A stretch of 64,000 nucleotides of DNA, taken from NCBI GenBank assembly GCA_965644295.1, contig CBFFRP010000239.1:1-64000 (forward strand), given 5' to 3'. The notes beneath the pieces were generated by a model that was given only the letters and a program-made list of their open reading frames with translations, searched no databases and had not been told where the DNA came from. The stretch is from Paraphysomonas bandaiensis (taxonomy: Eukaryota > Chrysophyceae). Shown in pieces: positions 12,009-23,322 of this stretch. A program made the position numbers and the translations under genes. Each line of letters begins with the position of its first letter. Position 1 is the stretch's first letter.

Positions 12009-15000
12009 TTACACATCTCGCAGAAACAATTTTCTTGCTTCCATATCATACATCCATTCAAGTAACTCAGAAAGCCCAATATGAATGCGGCTTGTACTCG
12101 AATGCTTACCGTACCTTCGAATATCCGCCGATGACATGAATTTTCCTGCAGTATTATCAGTCATTCGTAAAAGATGTGCTGACTGTATGAGGTCCTTAAG
12201 CACATTCCATGGGAGATGTTTCCACATTCCACCCCTATTTCTACCACCATGTAGAACTGACCCCACAAATTTCCAGTATTCAGGTTTACGGAACACATGA
12301 TCAACATGCTCTACACAAGGTGATTCTGGAGGAGCCCCGACCCAGGAAAACAACAAAATGGGGAGTTTATAACTACCCACGTTCGAATTAGGTCGCACTT
12401 TTGAGCTTCCTCCAGAGGTCGGAGTGGAAGCCAATCTGATATTAGGTGCACCAGAACATTTCTTTGGCTTCCTGAAATCTAATTCGGTATCGGCTTCGTT
12501 CTGCAAATCAAAACTACTTTCACTACACTCAGAGCTAGCCTCTTCGTCTTCATCTTCACCTTCATCACTCTCCGTTTCACTGACACATTCTGAAACTGAA
12601 CACTTACTTGACATATCTGCAACTGATATAGAGGGGTTAGAACTTAGCATGCCGACAACACTGCGAAAGGTTTGTTGCACGCCATTGACATGGTAACTGA
12701 GTTTGCAGCCAAATGCAATTCTATAAGCTCGTGGTATATCTTTTGATAAAAGTGAACCAGCGGGGGAAGACCGAATCAGATATACCAAACGGTCGTAGTC
12801 ATCTACGGAAGAATCAATCACGTTCGTAAACGTCTTTACTCCCTTTCTTCCACGCTTAGACAAATGTGAGGATGCGATTCGCTGGGCGGCATCATACGCA
12901 ATGCCTGATAGTGTTTGTTCTTGTTCCATGCAGAAGGATTTCATCGATGAAGGCATGGAGTCCAATACGGCCTGTTCGTGGACGGGATCCCCTGTACAAA
13001 AACTCAATTAACAGCAGTTAGAAAAACGAGCGTATGCGACTGATATAGTAACTATACTATAAATACTAATGTTCACAAAGGTGAGTAAAAGAGGCCTACC
13101 ATATCCAAATATCATCCCTTCTATATCGGCATTCCAACAAAATATTCCTACACTCCTGAGCTGCTGACGCAACAATGCTGAACGAATTACAATATTCATG
13201 TCACAGTCTGAAATAATATTCTCAATGGTATCACTGACACTAGAATATATATCAACAGACGGGTCCTCAAGACCGCCATTTAATGCGTTAGCTCTATTTA
13301 TGTACGTCTGGAGTTCGGATGCCATATCCTGAAGTTTTTGTGTCAACTCATCGTCCTTTCCCTGATGTCTTCGAAACGAGTTCAACGCATCAAATATTTC
13401 CTGAGCAGAGTGGTCCGATGACTCTGAAAGAAGGCGCTGACTACCTGTCGATCCGAATGAATTACTGGAAATAGTTTTTCTTCGATCGCATAGAAAACGA
13501 TATATTGGGCTCGAGCGCCAGAGCTTAATACTCAAAGAATTGTTATGTTTCACCCCTGATATAGTTGGCATAACCTGGTCGTAATCAACAACAATACCAT
13601 ATGGTATACCAAGCGCGTCAGCGATGCTAACGACTCGTGACATTTCACCTGTACCATGCATAATCGCTATCTCCCTGTTGATATACGATGACAATGGAAA
13701 GAATAGATTTCACATTTTACCATGTTGCACTCGTAGCTAGGTGTTTTAAGGCTTCGATAACACGATAGTCCGACGGTCCTTCGAAGAAAAACACCCCAGT
13801 AGCAAAAACTAGCCGAGATAGTGCAGGGTCCAATATTTTCAGAATATCACTTTCTCGAATAACCCCGTCGTGCAGTCGACATACACGGGTTACTACTTTT
13901 CCTCGTGGGTGGTCGTGCTGGCAAGAATTAGTAAAAGATTCATAGGTAACAATTCGTCTCCGGAAGCAGTAAATACAAGGTAGTGCATCCTCTGTGACAA
14001 ACTCTGTTGAATTCGTTACAACCAGAATAGACCCAGGGAAACGTTGTTGTTTATTGCTCATGCAAGACTCATGATAAAGTGACTTCGATATCCACAGTGC
14101 AAGAGCTTTCTGTTGAGGGGGATGAAGAGAGAACCCTGGTGAGTCCAATAGCACCGTGTCAGCGGAAGTCCCATGCAAAGCACAAAGAACCATCAGTAGC
14201 TCCTGGTACCCACCACCTGCGCTTTTGATGCTCAGTTGCAACCCAGGTGTAATATCAACGCCTAGTATACCACCGTGCATCAGTCTAAGAAAATGAGCAT
14301 CTTGACCCATAATACCCTTCATACCCTCCTGAATGCGCTGAATAGCAAGCATATTCGCCTGGCTGGCGCTTTTCATTAGCATTTCTACCATGCTATGTAC
14401 ATTATGTTGTGATACACTCTTGTACATTCCAGAGACTGCCGGACCACGTTCCTGGGAAAGTATACACACACTGCGAAGTAGCAGCCGACGCAACACATGT
14501 GTGATGCCTCGCACACCTGGAATTTGACACTGTATCGGCCGTGAAGTCATATGCGACTCAGTTGTCATGAGTAAACGTGTACACCAGCTCCGCACATCTG
14601 CGAGCGAGTTCGTTGCCGGGTTTCTACCAGTCAGTAGAGGGGCCGTGAACCCACAGTTAACTAAACATATTCCTCCTCCTGTAGTGCGCTGCCAATGTGT
14701 TGGGCACGTCAAATTTGCATATATATCCTGAAAATTGCATTGCCGTCAATGGACATCAATGTTTGTAAGTATGTGCATTTTACCATAGAACTGGAAGACA
14801 TAGAATTCTGTGAGGCTGCTGACTTCCGAGAAGATTTTTTAGCCTCGTGATCTATATGTGGAAAACCGTAACGAAGACCTTCTTCAATTTTACTCCAGAC
14901 CTCAAGGGAGAGTGCAGGAGCAAGTGACACCTCATTGAAAACCAGTATCTTCTGGGAATCAGTCTCGCAGAGTGCTATTCGAAGGGCACGTATCTCGTCT

Positions 15001-15761
15001 TCCAAGGTCACCGGAGGGGGAATAGTTGAAGTTATTTTGTTCGCCACACCGCTGTGAAGCCGTTTCAACACTTCGGTTGCACCATCGTCATCGCATAGAA
15101 TCTGCTGAAATACCACAGCAGCAGTATCCCTTTCTTCTGTGTGCGCATAGTAAACAGCCGATGTGTAAGGTTTCTTGGTACTATAGACGCTCAATAGCAC
15201 ACTTTCTAGTAGCTCCCAAAACAGTTTTACACGGCGTGAAGTTCCACACTGCTGACACCGCAATTTACGGAACAGTGGGCAGTCGTCGATGCCATATTCT
15301 TCTTCTGCATCTTCAGGGAATACTTCCATATTAGAAAATTTTAAAGATGTATCAATAACATCTTGTTCTTCAAGTACTGCTAATAGATCACATACTTGTG
15401 GGTCCTGCATCAGTAAAGAGAGTATCGCAGTTAACCTCCATTTAGCAAATACTTCAACTTCATCTGGAGCTAAAGAAAATCGTAGTGATGCAATACAGTG
15501 TGTCTGAGGCTCCCATATAGAGTCTACTTGTTCCCAGTGCAGCTTTACATTAACGCCAGTGCCATGAACTAGAAAAAACTCAACTAGTTTTAAAATATTA
15601 GATTTTCCCGTCCCATTAGCTGCAAAACCAGTAGTTTATATACTATAAAGGTGAATATAAGCCATACCTCCCACACATATAACGCGATTATTAATATACT
15701 CTATAATAGTGGTTTGCTCGAATCCATAGAAGCCAGAGGCAGATATGGACACTAGTTTCAT
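12009..15761 (-). CDS. OLD-like ABC-type ATPase/TOPRIM protein (5 exons)
   Basis: CDS complement(join(12009..12991,13100..13674,13721..14727,14784..15619,15668..15761)), 1164 aa; phase holds at all four introns (108, 46, 56 and 48 nt). Residues 1-45 read MKLVSISASGFYGFE then GANGTGKSN, an OLD/SMC-type N-terminus with Walker A at 31-38, split by the first intron. An insertion holds CPLFRKLRCQQC. The signature-like region SAGGGYQELLMVL is near 478, and Walker B VLLDSPGFSLHP near 502-513. A TOPRIM domain follows: FFEGPSDYRVIEAL (Glu near 626), then LGIPYGIVVDYD with the D-x-D at 676-678. The C-terminal 330 residues are acidic, then unrecognised. OLD proteins are ATP-driven nucleases known mainly from phage, bacteria and archaea. 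Here the Walker B glutamate is Ser (DSPG instead of DEPG) and the switch-region THS is TNS, so ATP hydrolysis may be weak or lost, while the TOPRIM acidic residues remain. Spliceosomal introns argue that it is native or anciently acquired. Confidence 0.82.
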
Positions 15762-16083
15762 TACAACTATCTTCTCAGTGAATCCTCAGACGTGTTCTAG
15801 TTTCAGCTTAGAAGGTTATGAGGTAGATATGAATGAATCATATATATCTAATAGTGATATCAATGCCACTCAATCATACGATACTTTTCATACATTACAC
15901 AACACATCTGAATCATATCATCTCTGTATACGAAGTGAACTCGAAGTGAGGAAACACAAGGATGCGATTGGTTAATACATAAAAGTGTGTTATATAAAGT
16001 GTTTTTGTTTAGATCCTGCTGCATCTCAAGTCCAACAAAAAACCTCAACTTCAAACCTCAACAACAGCAGTAGTACGTCGTAG
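15745..16083 (+). CDS. Possible small Ser/Thr-rich protein, 98 aa (2 exons)
   Basis: Candidate CDS join(15745..15970,16013..16083). The 42-nt intron begins GTTAAT (a weak donor) and ends TTTGTTTAG, and the frame continues across it to a stop. The product begins MDTSFITTIFSVNPQ and ends in an Asn/Ser-rich tail; no domain is recognised. Its first 17 bases overlap the start of the OLD-like gene on the other strand; a start at the internal Met at 15829 would avoid this. Evidence is only open frame plus a plausible intron. Confidence 0.3.
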
Positions 16084-16203
16084 AAAACTGATATAAAATG
16101 CATGACAAAACCCCGATTTTTTCTCTATATTACAATTTTTATATTTCGTTGTCATGTGACAAAATCTTTGGTTTATATACACAATATTATGTTTGACTGA
16201 TAT

Positions 16204-16318
16204 GGACGGTCATACAATGCAAACCGCACCCGCTCTCGTTCCGCTCGCGGAAGTTAAGTTGCATCTGGCCCGGTTAGTAGTACGGTGGGTGACCACGTGC
16301 GAAGTCCGGGTACTGTCC
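16204..16318 (+). rRNA. 5S rRNA: 5S ribosomal RNA
   Basis: A 115-117 nt sequence aligning along its length with eukaryotic 5S rRNA: GGACGGTCATAC at the 5' end, CTCGCGGAAGTTAAG (box A region of the TFIIIA/Pol III internal promoter), GGCCCGGTTAGTA and GGTGGGTGACCACGTGCGAA (box C region), ending CCGGGTACTGTCC. The first bases GGACGG pair with the last bases CTGTCC (one G-U) to form helix I. A T run follows directly. It is a single copy among protein genes, not in an rDNA repeat or 5S tandem array within this window. Confidence 0.93.
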
Positions 16319-16319
16319 G

Positions 16320-16332
16320 TTTTTGTCTTTTT
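16320..16332 (+). terminator. RNA polymerase III T-run terminator
   Basis: Two T5 runs (16320-16324 and about 16328-16332) immediately follow the 3' end of the 5S rRNA, as expected for Pol III termination. Confidence 0.75.
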
Positions 16333-16448
16333 GCATAAAAAAAATGGCTAAGGCCAGAAAAACGACAACAGTAACATATAGAAACACACGTAAAGGTTCA
16401 CTCCTTTAAGTGCTGATACACAGTGACCATTACAGATGATTGAGACAT

Positions 16449-17770
16449 GAATATCTTCCTAACAAGTAGTCGACATGACGGGCTTATGTATTTATTTGAT
16501 GAAGCTGACCGGAGGGTGGAGTTAGTTCATCGCTATTGTAAAGAAAATCCGAAAGAATTACGCGATTACAAGAAGCCGCAGATGTGAGCTCATGATAGAA
16601 TGGAGAGGCATCGACAGTAGATGAAGCAGAAGAAATCATGAAGGAGAAGTCTAGAAATAGACCCGACTTAAATTTTTGTCGGGAAGGTGCGGAAAAGTGC
16701 ATTTCTCAGCTACCTCCGGAGGAATAAGGTGTCTCTTCAGAATGACTCCATCTCTCTTCTCTACGATAGAAGAGAAAGTAATCATGTACCTGGAGAGTGA
16801 AGTTGATGCTTCTAGTCGTGGAAAGAAGCGTATCCCTGTAAGGTACTTATTAATTGGAGTGATAAGATGATTAGCGGGTGGCTCTCCACATGATCTTGTG
16901 TGGTCTACACGCATCTACTAATATTAACTTAAATTTGCTTTTTTCGCAAATTGAGATGGGTAGTACTGGATGCGCTATTGGACTGCTTCCATGAAGAGGT
17001 TGTTCGTCTACCAACCACTGAGGACGAGAGAACCAAACTTAGTGACGGCTTGTAGGACTATCCACTTACATATAGAATATATACGTGTACATGTCCTGTA
17101 TTATATAGTCCTACAGGCTTCGCAACCAAAATGAAGATGGATGGGTGTCTCGGTGGAATTGATGGGTTACTTGTTCATATCAAACTCCCAGCTGGATTTC
17201 GAAATGCCCATCCTTATCGCTGTTACAAGTCGTTCTACGCTTTGAGTATGCAAGGAGTAGCTGACTACAACGGAGTGTTCTTGTACGTAAATGTAGGCCA
17301 TAAGGGTGCAACTGCGGATGGATGTGCCGTAAGGAAATCGCGATTCTGGCAGCGCTGCAAAGACGATGAATTCAAATTTTCTGAAGGGAACTTCTTTGTT
17401 GGAGATGCGGCATACAGCCTGATGCCTTGGTTAATGTGTCCATTTGAAGGGGCACATGGAGTCAATACCCGAGAAGATGTATTCAATCTTTATTTATCCA
17501 TAGGTCATCGAAAGAGCTTTCAAAATGATGATCAGTAGGTAATGCGTAGTAATATACGTTATAGTGTTACTTATAGTAGTACTGACTAGATGGCGCATTC
17601 TTGTAGCACCTCTAGAGCGTCTTACCATCAGAGTTATGGTGAAAATTATTAAAGTCTGTTGCTTGCTACATAATCTATGTCTGAGAGAGAGATTATCGAC
17701 AGGTAGTTGTAAATCAGGCGCATCCATTCCGCCCAGACTGTTCAAAGAATGTTGTCGTGCCAAAACTTAG
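16449..17770 (+). pseudogene. PIF/Harbinger (HARBI1-type) transposase, nearly intact
   Basis: DDE_Tnp_4-type transposase. The N-terminal part near 16725-16900 reads FRMTPSLFSTIEEK and, after an in-frame TGA at about 16868 (where Trp is usual), LAGGSPHDLVW. The catalytic part from 17131 reads MDGCLGGIDG (first Asp), then GDAAYSLMPWLM (second Asp). At 17500-17590 the third acidic residue appears as VIERAF, and splicing an intron ending at about 17590 gives AF..MMISR joined to WRILVAPLERL, then VCCLLHNLC. A further likely intron (GTAGGA...TATATAG, about 17053-17109) joins DGFP to the core. One nonsense codon, plus either a one-base shift or an improbable 25-nt intron near 17480-17504, suggest a recently silenced copy. 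Terminal inverted repeats and TTA/TAA target duplications were not identified. Confidence 0.8.
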
Positions 17771-18191
17771 ATTGCATATAGATAGCTACGACCTCTGGGA
17801 GTGTCGAGCAGAATGAAAAAGCAGAAGAGTAGCATTAGGTATGAGAGATAGATTTGCTACTGATTTACATGCTACTGGTGCTGAACGTAATAAAGTTCGT
17901 GGAAGTAGAAGAGTGCTGCGTATCAAGTGTAATAAATAAATTTATTTATTAACCATTTGAAGTTATTTTGGCATCATTAGATCATTTCATTTCCTTATTT
18001 GAATGCATTTCACTTAAGCACTTATAACTCATCGTCTGAGTGAATTTCGAAATTCTCAACAATGGATGGACCCAATACAGCCATCCACCAACTCACTTTG
18101 GTCGGCATTCGTCATTAATAGCCGAGTCAGAGCAGGTATCAACCACCTCACTTCGCTTGTAGGAGATACCCAACGTTGCGTCGCTTTCGCT
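17771..18191. other. Intergenic, no gene seen
   Basis: 3' flank of the Harbinger copy and lead-in to the inverted duplication. No ORF with recognisable content. Confidence 0.5.
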
Positions 18192-18629
18192 CCCTCTAAA
18201 GGAGTCTCTTCTGCACTTTACTGCAGACGGAGTTTCGTAAGGGGTTCCAGGCGTTCGAGGAGGTTTACTGTAGTTTGTTTCCTCATAGTGTACCAACTCT
18301 TGCATTTTTGAAACAGTTTTCTCAGATGCTTCTCGTTCACATCTGGAGATAAAAAAGACGCCGAGGACAGCAAGGTCCGGGTAAAATCAACGAGCGATCA
18401 CGCCACATAATCACTACGTCCACTTTTCTTTCTAATCAGACCGTCTTGCTGTCCTCGGCGTCGTTTTTATCTCCAGATGAGAAAGAGAAGCATCTGAGAA
18501 AACTGTTTTCAGAAATGCAAGAGTTGGTACACTACGAGGAAACAAACTACAGTAAACCTCCTCGCACGCCTGGAACCCCGTACGAAACTCCGTCTGCAAA
18601 AAAGCGCAGAAGAGACTCCTTTAGAGGAA
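18192..18629. repeat. Inverted duplication, two ~187-bp arms
   Basis: Arm 18192-18378 is the reverse complement (about 90% by eye) of arm 18441-18629, with a ~62-bp spacer. The innermost shared part is cttgctgtcctcggcgtc. Each arm keeps an open frame reading away from the centre that encodes a similar peptide, MQELVHYEETNYSKPPRT followed by PGTPYETPSA. Two copies with conserved translation suggest a duplicated fragment of a coding exon. Transcribed through, it would fold into a long hairpin. Confidence 0.8.
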
Positions 18630-20185
18630 GAGAAGCATCGGTCCTCTCATAGCCTGTGCCGAATCCAGCAGAGTCTCAGTATCTGTCTTGGATTGCTTTC
18701 TCTTGGCTGGCATATAGTACAGATATAGAGTGGAGTATGTATATTTGTGGGGAACTATATAGTAGATATATAGCGACCAGGTAGCATGTCTGCCACGCCT
18801 GGTCGTCCAAGATTCGGCCTGGTCTAGAAAATGCCGGGCCAGGTCCAGAATTTCTTGGACATGAAAACTGTGCGTGTGTGAGCTTTTTTTTGTATGGAAA
18901 TCAATGGGATGACCTGGTCTGAATAAAGACCGCAAACATGCTGTTTTTATATCCTAAAAAACCGTATTTTTGTGCCTAAAAGTGAGAAAAGATCCTCTTT
19001 GTTGTACTGCTGATCTCTCATTAAAAGATATCGTCATGATGGAATATGCACCTAGCAAATGGGAGTAAAACGAGGAGTTAGTCACGGTGCATGTACTACG
19101 ACTGTGACACATGCCCAGTTAGTAGAACACGTGCAACGCGAAGTATTGGCAATGGTATTGTGAGTTTAGTATGTATGCTTCGTTGAAGAATGCATCACAG
19201 TCCAATATGATTTTGCATTACCTAAAGTTGCTAGTGTGATTCTATTTAGTTGGTGAAAAGTGTTTTAGCAAGTCATATGGTTCCTAGAATTCAAGATTGA
19301 ATTTATCTAGCAGTAGAGATGTATCCCTGCAGTGCATAGATATAGTAGCAACAATGGCGGTTTACCATTGACCTTGACATTGTGAATATTGCTGAATGAA
19401 CGGCGATTTAAAACATTCCCTCTGCCTGATGACATACATATTCTCTTCTACTTAGAATGAGATGGGCAACGGATTAGTATTTAAGCTGCTCACAAGTCAG
19501 AGTAGTGAGTATGACGTCCATTGTTGTGGCGTAGTTTGTTGATCATTCTTGCATAAGTTGAACAGGCATTAAAAGAGGCTAATATCTAAGTATTTTTGAA
19601 ATTACTGGTGATCAGGGATAGAGAACAATATATTCAACATATTGTAAGATACCTTCGCAGAAACGCAAAACAATACTGGTATAGTGGTTTTCGCCGGTCG
19701 GACAATCAATATTTTAACAATCAATATATTGTTTCCTAGCTCTGATTGCGATTATAAGCAATTGTATACTTTCCCAATAAATTACTAATTTCTCACTACT
19801 GCAACATTATCGACCAAACCTTATGATTTCCTTCTGATTACAATATGTTAACTTACATAACACATATTCTGCGTTCTGCGATAACTTGCTCAACTAGGCA
19901 ATACGACTAGAGGGATTAGAAGCTGAGTAGTATTAAAAAAGCTTAATTTTTCTTTTCTGTTAGCGGTAAAAGAAAAGGCTATATTGAATTGTTTGTGTGA
20001 TAACCCGTCTTCCGCCTCAAGCAACAGTTAAAGACTTCTATATCGTAGGGATGGTTTTTGACCTGACAAAACTCTCACCATACTCTTAAAAACATTACCG
20101 CGACAATACAGCATGCTTAACTTAAATATACGTATAATATGTCTATTGAAATTATTATATTTCCTGCATCATAAATGTGACATTA
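18630..20185. other. 1.5-kb gene desert
   Basis: AT-rich DNA, both strands read. Only short unconvincing ORFs; no RNA gene or terminal repeats recognised. Confidence 0.5.
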
Positions 20186-20742
20186 CTATGTAAGTCCACT
20201 CTCATTATGTACAATGGTGTCTATTGCGTCACTGATAGATGTCGGAAATGGAGTCGGTCTCCTTGTTTTAGCGTCAACAAAAACATGTACAAAATGCCCT
20301 CGAGCAGAAATATTTTCTTTGTTTTGTTCAAACAGCCCAACTTCGTATTTTATCGACGATTTACCTTTATAGGTTATGCATAGTCCTGCTTCCACAACGC
20401 AAGGGAATTCTAACGGCGCATAGAAGTTGCACCCACTCTCTACACATAAGCCGATTTCAGTAGATTCAGAAGGATTTAACCCTCCTTTATGTATCAGGAA
20501 ATGATTAATCACTGTATCAAAGTATGAATAATACTACAAAATGCTGTGAATAAGGAAGAACACTGCACGACTGCACGAATGTTTACCTCAGTGTTGTTGA
20601 CATGACCATACATATCGTTGTCTTTCCATCTTGTTTGAATGGGAAGCCAGTACTTGTACCTGCTACGATCACCTTTACTCGTTGTCAGTAATGTCCGAAT
20701 GCCTCTTCTGTTAATGTTGCAAATATGACGAGATGAGAGCAT
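20186..20742 (-). CDS. Hotdog-fold acyl-CoA thioesterase (4HBT family, 2 exons)
   Basis: CDS complement(join(20186..20533,20587..20742)), 167 aa, with a 53-nt intron. The core motif IQTRWKDNDMYGHVNNTEY crosses the splice junction and matches the 4HBT/YbgC-FadM signature (family Asp followed by GHVNN and an aromatic residue), including the usual catalytic Asp. It continues with FDTVINHFLIHKGG and ends in strands with FVHVFVDAKTRRPTPFP. Such enzymes hydrolyse acyl-CoA thioesters to fatty acid and CoA. Residues 1-25 (MLSSRHICNINRRGIR) are basic without acids, like a mitochondrial presequence. Substrate cannot be inferred. Confidence 0.85.
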
Positions 20743-21335
20743 GTCACGGGGATAAGTTTATAGTTCAAGAATGAGACTCAATAGAATTTCACACTGTACC
20801 TTAAATGCTAATTGTACCAGATAACTTATGCAATTGCAGACTGATCTGTGCATTGGGTGCAGTGGATCATGCGTAATGCATGTATGTATCTATAGTCTAA
20901 TAGGCATAGGCATCCATCTCGCACAGTGAATAAAATACCGTACAGTATTTAGAATACCGTTGTGTATATATATGTATGGTATATATGTATGTACAGCAGT
21001 ACAGTGTAGTATAGTACGCACATAGAAGTACAGCAGCATCTCCAACTCGTCGATGTACACATAAGTACAGGCAGCAGTGTGGATGGTATGCTCTACATGG
21101 TATGGCTGTAAGGAACCCTCATTAAAGTATTCCATTCCATCAAATCACCCACCAACACAGTCATTCACCTACCTCTACATGACACATATCTCAATACACA
21201 TATTCTCTAACTGTCAGTGCATAACACAGCAGTAGCATCCACATACCCACTCCTATATCTAGCTGTAGAGGGTCCTGTAGATATCACACAGCTATGACCG
21301 TCCACATCACAATACAGTAACACACTTATATTAAA
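20743..21335. other. Divergent intergenic region
   Basis: Separates the divergently transcribed thioesterase and tweety-like genes, so it probably holds both promoters. Contains short TATG/TACA simple-repeat stretches near 20960-21000. No gene seen. Confidence 0.5.
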
Positions 21336-23322
21336 ATGAGTAAGAAACTTATACAACAAATACATAATTTACCTCATATTAACAGCAAACTATCAATAGT
21401 TAGTAACACCTTCGATCTAACAGTACATAATCGTCCATGGAATCACTATACATACTCACTCATACCATTTCCAGTCATACTATCCATATGTGGGATATTA
21501 CTGATAATCACTCTTGCTATCATACTATGCATGCGATACAGATACCCCATCACACGATGTCTTCCTCGTGTAACTGAAGAGTTCATTGATTCGTCGCTTT
21601 TATTACAGTCACCAAAAAAAAATTTACAATATAAAAAAGTTTTAAATTATAGAAAAAAAACGTTTCGTATACTCATATGTTGTCTTGCTGCTGCAATGAT
21701 ATGCAATCAAGGAATTTATATCGGATCTTATCGTTTTGAAAAAGGTTTCGAAATTGCTGATGATGCGCTGGACTATATGGAAGATGTGTTCACAGATATG
21801 ATGACTGAGGGATATGGTTTAGAATCTGCTGGCCAGACGATTGGTATGTAGTTTGCTTTGCAGTGGTGTTTATTGAAGTATAGCGTGAACTCATGCGATA
21901 TAAAAGTTGCGACTATGTCTATATTCGGATTTGTAACATGGGTTGTCACAGCATCGTATATAGCAGAAGCCACTCCCTCATGCCCGGAGGTTTCAAACAC
22001 AATACCATTTCTGTCTGCATATCAAAGTGCAATAGATGAGTATTTGGACTACGTTGAGCCCTTGGCACACAGGTTAGACGAATATGAGGCGCAATTTTCG
22101 AATTGACACTTCAACTGTTATACATATAGATGCAAAAAATTTGAAGACTACTTGTATCGTGTGGCTCGAAAGATGCGCAGCCGGGTGGTGTGGTTGGTAT
22201 ATGGGATAGCATGGGCCGCTGCAGCAATTCTCGCAATGGCCCATTGCACTCGTAGTAAAGCAGCTCTAAAATTTAGTGCCGCTGTGAGTGGGGGATTTAT
22301 TGTGGCGATGATAGGGGTACTTGGGGTGGAGCTATTTGTCATGGTGTGTATTTTTAGTCGACAGTTATTTGTATGCCTCTACGATACATGCACATTTTTC
22401 TCATTTAAATTTTCTTTTTCGCGTGCAGATGTTGGTGGCAGACTTTTGCATGGATCCCACTGACAATGCTCTTGGCTTGGTAGAGACTGCGTACTTTAAT
22501 ATGACAAAATATTACGCCACCTGTGAAGGTACTAATCCTATCGCTGAACCTCTGGGAGAGGCTCTGGTATCTTTAGAAGTTATAAATGTGACAGTTACCG
22601 GTTTATCTTCTGAAGGTGCGCCGTGCGAAAACAACCCTTACTTGGCCGCTTGCTCGCAGTCGATAGGCTATGCAGTTGGAAACTTGACTGAATTAAGCAG
22701 CAGTGCTCAGTGCCTTCCTGTCCAGGAGCAGTGGGAAGACCTGTTCGATGATGCAATATGTACAGAAGGGTTTCATGGGACGTACTATATCTGGGTTGCG
22801 CAGCTGTGTACATTAGTTGTGTTGTTTGCAGCAATCGTTGTAGCCAGCATTGCATATCAATACTACGGATCTAAGTGGCAAACCGGTACTGCGATACCAT
22901 ATTACTGTGTTATCTGTAATTCATTGGTAGTCAGGAGATAAAAGTGTATTATAGCATGCTTTTATATTTGTCCATGTCATCCATAACTTATAATTGTTGC
23001 AGGAGAGGGTGATCACCTTGACAGTGAAAGCGACGATGAATTTTTTTCCAAGCAGGCAATTAATCCTAACAGGTCCAATAGTCGCTATAACTCCCGTCTG
23101 GTAGACGAACCTGGGTTTTTGTTTATAAATGACGATCGAGAATCATTTGTGATAACTGAGGATGAAGAACTATCTGAACCACTGGTGCATCAGTATAGCG
23201 TAGACGCGGAATCCGATGATACACAGGAGGATCAGAAGCGGTATAGATTTGGCAGTAAAAGTGCCACTGTTGAGCATATGCCCTATAGCGAAGGTTCCAA
23301 ATTTTCAAGATATTTAATATAG
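21336..23322 (+). CDS. Tweety-homolog-like five-TM membrane protein (5 exons)
   Basis: CDS join(21336..21843,21952..22072,22130..22343,22429..22885,23003..23322), 539 aa. Predicted membrane segments lie near residues 43-66, 109-131, 229-250, 262-284 and 402-424, giving the 2+2+1 arrangement of tweety homologs (TTYH). Directly after TM4 comes VADFCMDP, like the tweety 'aDFC..P' motif, followed by a Cys-rich, N-glycosylation-rich extracellular loop and TM5. The cytosolic tail is acidic (DEELSEPL, ESDDTQED). Animal TTYH proteins sit at the plasma membrane and have been linked to volume-regulated anion currents and to lipid handling. The prominin family has similar topology and is the main alternative. 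Introns are 108, 57, 85 and 117 nt, and all junctions keep frame. Confidence 0.72.

Noticed and set aside
20890-21135. 81-codon minus ORF rich in Tyr/Ile/His
   Set aside because: Runs through TATG/TACA simple repeats; no domain and no splice continuation found.
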